DNA of 17,122 nt from Teratosphaeria epicoccoides. Taxonomy: Eukaryota; Ascomycota; Dothideomycetes; Mycosphaerellales; Teratosphaeriaceae. Position numbers and translations under genes: made by a program. Below, piece after piece: positions 8,335 through 16,500 of the stretch (within the stretch, counting starts at the first letter, position 1; the number at the start of each line of letters is the position of its first letter). The stretch spans positions 1 through 17,122 of the forward strand of contig JADDMT010000286.1 in NCBI GenBank assembly GCA_021401465.1, read 5' to 3'. The notes beneath the pieces were generated by a model, which did no database searches, had not been told where the DNA came from, and saw only the letters and a program-made list of their open reading frames with translations.

Positions 8335-10947
8335 GGTAGTTAGCTACAGCTACTCTGCGATTACGGACACCCTTTAGTCATCCATGATAACTCCTTCCGT
8401 AGAGACGATGTATCCAAGAAACTTAATCCTATCTGTTAGGAATAAGCACTTCTTTAGGTTCGCGTATAGAGCGAACTTGCGGAGCCGTTTAAGCACTATC
8501 CTTAGGTGCCGAATATGCTCCTCCTTCAAGTCAGAGTAGACTAGTATATCGTCTAAATATACTACGTAGCAGGTGTTAACGAGGCCGGCTAGGGCCCGGT
8601 TAATATACGCTTAGAACGTTACTAGTGCGTTAGTTAAGCTAAATAGCATCACTATATACTCGAAGTATCTGTACTGCGTTTAGAATATAGTCTTCTACTT
8701 ATTGCCCTTTCGGATTAGTATCTAGTAGTAGGCGTCCTTCAAGTCGATAGACAAGAAGATGGCGGCGCGACTAAGGCGGTCAAGCGTCTCGCTAATAAGT
8801 AGTAGGGGGCAGCGGTTTTTCTAGGTTACTACGTTAAGGCCCCTATAGTTAACGTATAGGCGGAGCGTGTTATGCTTCTTCGGGACGAACATGACTAACG
8901 CTCTAGCCTCGCTGTCGCTTTGTCGGATCCACGCGTTCCTTTGCGCCTTGTAGAGGTAGTCTCGAAGTGTTTCGAGCTACGATTCCGACATAGGGTATAG
9001 AGGTCGATGTAGAGGATTATAACCCTCCTTAAGGTTAATCGCATGTTCTATGTCTAGGGCCCGGGTATAGGCCGCAGCCTCTGCGTCGAAAATATCGGCG
9101 TATTCCTCTAACTCAGGTAGAAGGGTAACGTCTTCCTTGACGTTCTGTATGTAGACCGCATACACGCATTAGACCTTCTTCATGTCCTTGTAGAAGCTAT
9201 GTATGTCACGTATCTATACCGCAGGAACTTCGCCTATAGAGCCGTAGAACTAGTTGTTAGTAGCTCTATTAACAACGACTCCCTGCTTGTAGCGCTAAGG
9301 GCGGCCGAGTAGGAGCTCCTTATTAGGAACGTCTTGAGCATAGAAGACTTCGTTAGTCTCGCGCACTTCTCCTAAGGAGTCCGCGAGTTAAAGGCGCACG
9401 TTATACGCGCCTCGAGCCGCTACGCCTTCGCCCTAAAAGGACTTCATGGTAGGTAGCAGGGCTCCTAGGATTAGCTTCAAACCGAGCTGTACGACTACCC
9501 TCTAGGGTATCACGTTAACCTCCGCAAGGTCATCTAACATATAGTCTACTAGCTCAAGCGAGCCATTAACTCGGACCGCACCAGATAGGCGCTAGGTAGG
9601 CCACAAGTCTACACTATTAGTAACAGACAGCTTAGATACCCGTAGTAGCTATTCGGTTGTCTCGGGCTTGTCCTTCTTTTGCCTCCCCTCTAGGGAGGTT
9701 TCAGACACCTTGCTTACCTTCTTCCTATTACTTCGTTTAGGATAGCGAGCCGCCTAGTAGTCCCTCGCTCTACAGATGTAGCAGCTACTCGGAGGCTTCT
9801 CGCTACTGTCTTTTAGCTCGGAGGGCTTGCTCCTCTAGAATGAACTACCGCGTTAGACGTGACCCCTAGGGCGCTTGTAATAGCGGCCCTTTAGTAGGTC
9901 CTTAGGGCTTAGACGCTTATTGTCCTTACCGCCCGATTTTCCATTTCGCTTCAAGGTGATTTCCATACATGTCGCAAGGGACACGAGGTCTTGCCAAGTT
10001 GTCGGAAGTTCATGAAAAGTCATGATTGTATTCTGAAGATTGTCATTAAGTTTAACAAGCAAGTGCCGCATGCGTTACGTCTTAGTATAGGGTAGCATCT
10101 GTCCCTCGAGTGTGGCAAGGTAGGTAGCGAAGCTAGAGGTTATTTGTCCCTTCCTCTGCTTAGCCTTCTTGTACTTGACAAACATAGTAAGGGCGCGATT
10201 CCCTAGATCCTCGACCTAGTTGACACAGAACTAGCGAAAGTCTGCCTATGTATATGTTCTGTCGTAGACCTATATAAGGTCATACCGCTCATGCTAATTG
10301 TTACGAGGTTCCTTATCCTCTTCGAGCTACATTACACTAAAGGCGACTCGTTCGCCCTCTGTAGAATATCCGCATAGGTTAAGCACGAAAACTGCCTTAC
10401 ACGCCTGCAAGAAAGTTCGAGCCTCCTTTAAGGTGTCTCCCTTAAACGGCTTCAGGTTACGTGCGTTACGACTACCTCCTAGTTAGGCTACTATAGCCCT
10501 GAATTTAGGCACTAGATTCGTAGGCACACGCAGAGGGTCTACGCCTGCTAGTAAGTTGTCTTCGCGGGTCCCTAGCGTGAAATCTCGCTAGATTTCTTCG
10601 TCCGCTAGTTTATTAGTACTGCTTATAGCGACGTCTTCGTTGTCCTCGCCGTTGTCGCTACTAGAAGCAGTGCGGCTCTAGCTCTAGTTCGCAAGGTAGT
10701 TCGCGACCTAATCGACAATCATGGCTACAAGGGCTAGGTCGATAGTCAGGGTTAGCTGCGGTCCCTATGCGGGGGGTCTATTACCTTGTCTGCCGCGTAA
10801 TTAGCCTCTAGCGGAACCGTCGCTTAATGTAGTGTCGCTTGTAGGGGGTACTTCTGCGGGCTAGTTACTTAGGCTAGCTTTGCCATCGCAGGCACTTAGG
10901 ATGGCGCTCGCTACGCGTTAGTTGCAAGTTCGTAGTACTCTAGACAT
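8335..10947 (-). pseudogene. A2 gag, protease and RT (5' part of the polyprotein)
   Basis: The start ATG at 10947 is the first in the frame, 49 nt from the LTR, and the same frame runs through gag, zinc knuckle, protease and RT to the solo LTR. The Gag core is recognisable (about 10030-10480, FKGDTLKEARTFLQ near its start). The zinc knuckle about 9745-9786 reads C-x2-C-x4-Y-x4-Y, so two ligands are lost. The protease-like motif reads LDDLAEVNVI (about 9511-9537). The RT YLDD about 8547-8560 is intact. There are dozens of TAG/TAA stops and no frameshift. It supplies the 5' part of the family A polyprotein missing from A1; the whole would be about 1,650-1,700 residues in one frame. Confidence 0.9.
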
Positions 10948-10996
10948 ATCGTAGTATTCTCTGCTAGACTTCAAAGCAGGGGGGAGAAAGCAGAAC
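10948..10996 (-). promoter_or_regulatory. Leader and predicted primer-binding site of family A
   Basis: The minus-strand leader between the 5' LTR and gag starts GTTCTGCTTTCTCC. CTGCTTTCT (10993 to 10985) is the reverse complement of AGAAAGCAG in the LTR, about 30 nt after its TATA box (11090 to 11082 in this copy). I see no good match to a tRNA 3' end at the LTR edge. It fits a self-primed (Tf1/sushi-like) primer-binding site, but 9 nt is short. Confidence 0.5.
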
Positions 10997-11356
10997 TAAT
11001 ATAGATGTATATGCTATATGATATAGAAATATCTCGTAGTGTGACAGAGTAATCCGACCTTTTAGTAGGTACAAGACAGCGCTGCTTTCTGCTTATCGCA
11101 GAGGTAGCGCTAAGGGTACTTATAACCCCCGACGCTCCTTAATTAGGGGAAGCATGTCTGAGCCTAACCCCGTAGGGGTACTATAGGGTTAGCGACGTAG
11201 GGGCGTCCTACGTCGACAACTAATCCTACTTAGACGACACACAAGCTAACGTATGTACGAAGGACCCCCTTGCTATATGTAGTAGGGTCACTACATGCCA
11301 AGGGTAGGCATTAGAACCCATGCGGTTCTAATAGCCCCCTAGTATTAACCGTATTA
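10997..11356 (-). repeat. 5' LTR of A2 (family A LTR, 360 bp)
   Basis: Same length as the other two LTRs but the most decayed: about 30 differences from the 7975 copy by eye, mostly C to T or G to A, many at CpA/TpG. The terminal TG and CA have themselves become TA and TA (10997-10998, 11355-11356). A TATA box reads on the minus strand at about 11120-11125, pointing into the A2 leader and gag. The right flank is family B pol sequence. Confidence 0.9.
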
Positions 11357-12256
11357 GACACTACAAGTACATAGTCATGCTATTTAGGTTGACAAATGCC
11401 CTGGCTACATAGTAGGCATTTATTAATAACGTGCTACGAGAGTACCTCGACGTCTCTGTAGTTATATACCTAGACGACATCCTTGTCTACTTACAGACGA
11501 TCGAAGAACATAGGACTTACGTGCGTAAGGTACTTTAGAAACTCCAGGATTACCGGTTAAAGTTTAAGCCTCAGAAGAGCGAGTTTCACAAGCAGGAAGT
11601 ACAATTCCTTAGCTACGTAGTAGCATGGAATAGAATCAAGATAGACACTAAGAAAGTCTAAGTCGTAAAAGAGTAGCCTACGCCAACTAATGTTAAGGAA
11701 GTATAGTCCTTCCTTAGGTTCGCTAACTTCTACTAAAGATTTGTAGCAAACTATTCGAAGATTACGGCACTACTTACGACTCTTACTACGAAGGATACAC
11801 TATTCGTGTAGGACGACGCCTAACGGAATGCCTTTAAGGAACTCAAGCGACGATTTACAGATTAGCTGATCTTACTTGTATTCAACCTAGATAAGCCTAT
11901 TACAGTCGAAACAGATGCCTCTGACGTAGCACTCGGGGCATGCTTAAGTTAACTAGGACCGAGTAGACGACTACAGCTAGTCACCTACTACTCGAGGAAA
12001 TTGTCTGGACCTAAACTCTGATACGACGTCTACGACAAAGAACTTCTAGCCATAGTAGACGCCTACAAGGCCTAGCGAGTCTACTTAGAAGGTTCTAAGC
12101 ACTAGGTCACGGTCTACATAGACTATGAGAACTTGCGATTCTTCATAACGACGAAAGAGTTAAACTGACAACAGGTTTAGTAGAGTAAGGAGCTCTCTAG
12201 TTTTAACTGTAAGATCGTCTATTACAAGGGGACTAATAACGCACGCGCCGATGTAC
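11357..12256 (+). pseudogene. Family B pol fragment B2 (end of RT and RNase H)
   Basis: Plus-strand translation (codons starting 11359) matches B1 pol from the RT region near GHYEYMVMPF through YLDDILVY (about 11468-11491), the RT connection and RNase H (VETDAS about 11908, DKELLAIV about 12040) to NARAD (about 12250). TAG/TAA stops occur throughout, clearly more than in B1. The left end is cut by the LTR of A2, the right end by an abrupt switch to family A sequence at 12254-12256. B2 is thus the older host into which A2 inserted. Confidence 0.88.
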
Positions 12257-12410
12257 CTTCTTCCTATCACTTCATTTAGGACAGCGAGCCGCCTAGTAGT
12301 CCCTCGCTCTACAGATGTAGCAGCTACTCGGAGGCTTCTCGCTACTGTCTTTTAGCTTAGAGGGCTTGCTCCTCTAGAATGAACTACCGCGTAAGACGTG
12401 ACCCCTAGGG
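12254..12410 (-). pseudogene. Family A gag fragment A3 (zinc-knuckle region)
   Basis: These 157 bp match 9715-9871 of A2 without indels, covering the zinc knuckle and flanking basic stretch in the same orientation. The left edge joins B2 at a shared TAC (12254-12256) with no LTR or target duplication, so this is a rearrangement junction rather than an element end. The right edge is the start of the family B LTR at 12411, so B1 inserted into A3; TAGGG (12406-12410) would be one side of its target duplication. Confidence 0.85.
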
Positions 12411-12580
12411 TGTCATAAGGGTAGGTGCCGATGGCAGGAAGGTGACCAGGTGTTAGACTCGGGAGCTGTGAAGAATATCGATAATAGCAGTTGACCTTGT
12501 AACTGACTCTCCTCTAAGCAAGAGAGGATTGAATTGAGATTAAGCACGAAGCTCCTAACTACCTGTCCTAAAGCTATCCC

Positions 12581-12586
12581 TATATA
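12581..12586 (-). promoter_or_regulatory. TATA box of the family B LTR
   Basis: TATATA reads on both strands. On the minus strand it follows the CACGTG boxes and Gcn4-type sites, leaving about 170 bp for the transcribed part of the LTR, the layout expected of U3 then R-U5. No other good TATA box was seen in this LTR. Confidence 0.5.
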
Positions 12587-12612
12587 CTAGAGAGCGACAG
12601 AGCAGCTCTGTT

Positions 12613-12783
12613 AGATCTGTCGACAGACCCGACAGATCTATGTCTGTAGATCTGTAGACTAACCCCATAGATCTAAGGGTCTGTCATCACGTGACAGATC
12701 CCTTCTTCCTTGCAAGCCTATAGATCTGTAGACTAACCCTACAGATCCGGGGATCTGTCCTCACGTGACAGATCCTTTCTTCT
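12613..12783. repeat. Palindrome and direct-repeat array in the family B LTR, with two CACGTG boxes
   Basis: A perfect hairpin (AGATCTGTC at 12613-12621, GACAGATCT at 12631-12639) is followed by two direct repeats of 74-bp period starting AGATCTGTAGACTAACCC-like (12648 and 12722). Each holds a palindrome centred on CACGTG (12688-12693, 12762-12767); in the second the arms are GGATCTGTC (12751-12759) and GACAGATCC (12767-12775). CACGTG is the E-box bound by bHLH factors such as Cbf1. The function is inferred. Confidence 0.75.
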
Positions 12784-12795
12784 ATGACTATGCCT

Positions 12796-12833
12796 ATGAC
12801 TCATAGTACTCCTATAACAGTACTATGACTCAT
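12796..12833. promoter_or_regulatory. Two Gcn4/CPC-1 type sites in the family B LTR
   Basis: ATGACTCAT occurs perfectly at 12796-12804 and 12825-12833, 29 bp apart and each within CTATGACTCATAG. This is the palindromic optimum for Gcn4-family bZIP factors, which run the amino-acid starvation response in fungi (CPC-1/CpcA). The sites lie in U3 upstream of the LTR TATA box. Being palindromic, they could also act on the plus-strand gene that starts at 12980. Confidence 0.6.
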
Positions 12834-12900
12834 AGCACTTAGGACCCATATGATCCTGTATCCTATAGTACTCCGGACAGTACTCCTGACACTCATGACA

Positions 12901-12913
12901 CTATCCCTCTCTT
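12901..12913 (-). promoter_or_regulatory. Polypurine tract of B1
   Basis: The minus strand reads AAGAGAGGGATAG directly before the LTR terminus TGTCAT. The tract supports the LTR boundary at 12900 and the minus polarity of B1. It is interrupted by one T, so it is less pure than the family A tract. Confidence 0.6.
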
Positions 12914-12979
12914 AGTCTAGCTCGTCCCTAAGCTACATTATTAGTACGGGGTTTCTCTTGTTTCTTCTTTTAAACTGTG

Positions 12980-13531
12980 ATGTCTTCTCTTTCCACATCA
13001 CTGCCTTGTGTCATTCTAGACACTAACGCCCCTTCAACGCAGAAACGCAAACGCCGCGCGAATCGAATCCATCGTTAGGGCTAGGACAGCATGAAGTCCT
13101 GTACTCGGTGTCAAGAGCTAAAGCTCGTCTGTCAGGTACACATTTCCTTAGGGAAATGTTCGCAATGTCACTTTAGCAACTGTCGGAGTTACGACGCGAA
13201 GGTGACAGAGGTCGAATAGAAGAAGTTAGGCAATCAGCGGAAAAGACTAATTGCCGATCTCGATCGTGCGAAGGTAGTCCTAGCCGAAGCTTCGCAGAGG
13301 ATGCTTGAGGCGCATGCGAAGGAGATGCGTCTTCGAAAACAGTTAGACGCAGTCGACCGGGAGGTCGAAGATGGTCGCGCTCTCGAGGAGCGCGAGATCA
13401 GGGAGGAGGAGGCCAAGGAACAAGCTCTTGCGCAGGCCGGGTTTCTTCTTGACCTAGATCCTTCCGCGGGTCTCGCTCTTAGTCCTACGACATGGAGCGC
13501 AATAGAGGGTTTCGCTAACTCCTCATATTAG
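12980..13531 (+). pseudogene. Antisense accessory gene of family B, Cys-cluster coiled-coil protein
   Basis: A 183-codon frame lies opposite B1 pol, converging with it across a 63-bp gap. I recall similar uncharacterised predicted proteins in ascomycetes but cannot name a family. Residues 41-51 form C-x2-C-x6-C and 60-68 C-x2-C-x4-C, a likely zinc site. Residues about 80-150 are Lys/Arg/Glu/Ala-rich with heptad-like Leu, a probable coiled coil, and the end has SPTTWSAIEGF (168-178). Basic KRKRR lies near residue 24. TAG stops at codons 33, 35 and 80 (13076, 13082, 13217) fit RIP of CAG or TGG. The start could be 12980 or the in-frame ATG at 13091 (147 codons, one stop); I prefer 12980 because the coding-like frame and RIP-type stops extend that far. 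Only 79 bp separate 12980 from the LTR, so the promoter is probably in the LTR. Confidence 0.8.
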
Positions 13532-13594
13532 GGTTTCCTGGATGGCGTGATAGCCGAGCCGGTCGACAGCGTCCCGCAGGAGTCTAGTCGTGGC

Positions 13595-16500
13595 TTAGGA
13601 TCTTCTTCCTAGGTTCGTTCCTTTCTCGAAACTTCGTATCTTTTGCTAACAGTTTCGCAGGTGTTCTAGGGGTTCCCAGGTGTTCTCGGTACTCCTATAT
13701 CCTTCCCATTTTACTAAGTACTGTTGCTGTCCGTCCCGCTAGCGAGTGTCGATAATCCTTTCGACAGAGTACTCCGGTTCTTCTACTTCAGGGTCGAGTA
13801 GTAAGGGTTCTGATTGCAGTGCGGCGTCCGGCGCTACTTGTTCTAGCAGAGAGACATGGAACACAGGGTGTACTCTCATCTGCTCGGGTAGCTGTAATTC
13901 AAAATTGACTGGTCCCGTCTTGGCCTTGATCCTGAATGGTCCTAGTTTTACAGCGTCTAGTTTTTTACTCGGTTTGTCCGATTTGATGTGACGGCGGAGG
14001 AGATACACCTTGTCCCCCTCCTTTAGAATTAGTCCCTCAATTCTCTTACGATTCGCGTACTGTGCCATGTTCTGCTAATAGAACTGCAGGTTGAGTCGTG
14101 CTTCTGTTTGCAGTCGGCGTAGATGTTCTACTCGTCCGAGTGCTGCTAGGTTCGGATTACTAGCTAAGACGTCTAGAATGTCTTCTATAGCTGATCCATA
14201 CGCCATCTGAAATAGCGAGAGTCCTGTCGACTCTGCCGGCGTACTATTATACGCGAGCTGTGCCATTAGCAACAACTCTACCTAGTTGTTCTGGTCCCTA
14301 TTAACATAGGATCGAAGGTACTGTTCTAACGTCTGATTTAGGCGTTCTGTCTGTCTATCCGTCTAAGGGTAGAAGGAAGTACTCAATCGATGTTTAACCT
14401 GGAATTGTCTCATCAGGGCTCTCTAGAAGTTAGAGGTAAACACGGATCCTCGATCCGTTACTAGGTCCTGTGGCATGCCGTGTAATGCCACTACCCATTT
14501 AATGAAGACATGCGCGATATCTTTAGTCTTGAAGTCTTCGCGGTAAGGGATAAATTTCCCAAACTTGGTGAATCGGTCGACTACTACCATGATCCCGTCG
14601 AAGAACTCATTAGTCGCGGGTTCTCTCGACTAAGGTAGTTTAACGATAAAATCCATAGCGAGCGATTCCTATGGCCGTTAAGGTACCTTTAGTAGTTGTA
14701 GTAGCCTATACGGTCTGTGACGGTCGTGCTTACTTCGTCAGCAAGTCACATATTGACGGACGTAGTCCTCGATTGCCTTGCTCATCCCAGGGAAGTAATA
14801 TTCTTGTCGGAGAATTTGCTTCATTTTAGACACTCCCGGGTGTCCTGCCTAAGGTACGTCGTGTCAGAGGCGTAGTAGTTCCGATCGTAAAGACGTTAGC
14901 ACGTATACTAATCCTTGAAACAGAAGGATTCCGTCTTCGTCTTCCTAATCCTCCTGTCCATCAATGTCGTCGCGGACAGCGAGTGCGGTTAGGTCATGGA
15001 TTAGGGCGTTCTTCAGGTCGTCCTGAAACCTACTAGTCCATGTAACAGTCGTGGCCGCGAGTCGGTTGACTCCTAGCGTGCCATCGCTATTTTCCTGGAG
15101 AACAGCATGTTTCTCCCGCTTCACGCCCTTCATGTAGTCCGTCTAGCGGCTAAGTGCATCGGCGCGTGCGTTGTCGGTCCCCTTGCGATAGACGATCTTG
15201 CAGTTAAAACTAGAGAGCTCCTCGCTCTACCGAACCTGTCGTCGGTTTAACTCTTTCGTCGTTGTGAAGTATCGCAAGTTCTCATAGTCTGTGTAGACCG
15301 TGACCTAGTGCTTAGAACCTTCTAAGTAGACCCGCCAGGCCTTGTAGGCGTCTACTATGGCTAGAAGTTCTTTGTCGTGGACGTCATATCGGAGTTCCGG
15401 TCCAGACAATTTCCTCGAGTAGTAGGCGACTAGCTGTAGTCGTCCACTCGGTCCTAGTTGACTTAAGCATGCCCCGAGTGCTGCGTCGGAGGCATCTGTT
15501 TCGACTATGATAGGCTTATCTGGGTCGAACACAAGTAAGATTAGCTGATCTGTAAATCGTCGCTTGAGTTCCTCGAAGGCATTCCGTTAGGCGTCGTCCT
15601 ATACGAATAGTGTATCCTTCGTCGTAAGAGTCGTAAGTAGTGCCGTGATCTTCGAATAGTTTGCCACAAATCTCCTGTAGAAGTTAGCGAATCCAAGGAA
15701 GGACTATACTTCCTTAACATTAGTCGGCGTAGGCTACTCTTTTACGACCTGGACTTTCTTGGTGTCTATCTTGATTCCATTCCATGCTACTACGTAGCCA
15801 AGGAATTGTACTTCCTGCTTATGAAACTCGCTCTTCTGCGGCTTGACCTTCAGTCGGTAGTCCTGGAGTTTCTGAAGTACCTTGCGTACATGAGTCCTAT
15901 GTTCTTCGATCGTCCGGGAATAGACGAGGATGTCGTCTAGGTATACAACCACAAAGACGTCGAGGTACTCTCGTAGCACATTGTTGATAAATGCCTACTA
16001 TGTAGCCAGGGCGTTTGTCAACCTAAATGGCATAACCATGTACTCGTAGTGCCCGAACCTAGTTTAGAACGCGGTCTTCCATTCTTCGCCTTCCTTAATT
16101 CGAATTCGATTATACGCTCCGGGTATGTCGAACTTCGAGAACCACATTGCTCCTTGCAGGCGGTCCTGCAATTCCGAGAGCAAAGGAAGCGGATAACTAT
16201 TCTTTATCGTGATGTCGTTTAATCCACGATAATCCACGCAGAGTCGCTAGTCATCTTCCCCCTTAGGCACAAACAGGATCGGATATCCGGCTAGGGACTA
16301 CGACTCGCGAATGAAGCCTTTCCGGAGGTTGTCTTCTAGGTACTTCCGGAGAATCTCTAGTTTCGCTGCTAATAACGGGCGAACTGATTGCTTCGTCAGT
16401 GTCTTGCCAGGGAGTAAGGGTATCCCGTGGTCCTACTCCTAGTGTTCTAGCAGAGCTTCTTAGTCGGGTTCTTCCTCGAAAAGAGTAGCGAACTCTTTAT

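Larger units (their letters stand above)
6985..11356 (-). mobile_element. Chromovirus family A, copy A2 (5' part with 5' LTR), interrupted by A1 and a solo LTR
   Basis: On the minus strand it runs 5' LTR (10997-11356), leader (10948-10996), gag, protease, RT and RNase H, ending at 6985 where A1 was inserted; the rest should lie left of A1, outside the window. After removing the 365-bp solo-LTR insertion it matches A1 1-2822 with no net length change. It has more stops and lost residues than A1, so it has been exposed longer. Its right flank is family B pol DNA from 11357; a target duplication GACAC (11357-11361) is predicted, with the partner off-window. Confidence 0.88.
12411..12900 (-). repeat. 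3' LTR of B1 (family B LTR, about 490 bp)
   Basis: Inverted termini TGTCAT (12411-12416) and ATGACA (12895-12900) bound the segment. The left boundary coincides with the break in A3, and a purine-rich tract on the minus strand abuts the right one. In minus-strand order it holds two Gcn4-type sites, two CACGTG boxes in palindromes, a hairpin, and TATATA (12581-12586), a sensible U3 promoter layout. No second copy is in the window, so the ends rest on termini, PPT and flank only. Confidence 0.78.

Noticed and set aside
1..10171. The opposed A1 and A2 copies might be one giant inverted duplication.
   Set aside because: A polypurine tract and a complete LTR end A1 exactly at 6984, A2 has its own LTR, and the two have different RIP loads. 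Nested insertion in opposite orientation is simpler.
10298..10486. Plus-strand open frame of 62 codons within A2, and similar frames opposite A1 and B1 pol (for example 692-973 and 16839-17078).
   Set aside because: They are opposite-strand shadows of gag-pol; the polyprotein frame on the other strand carries recognisable domains.
12613..12783. The short repeats as a CRISPR-like array.
   Set aside because: Only two long repeats and a hairpin, no regular spacers, and the setting is a fungal LTR.
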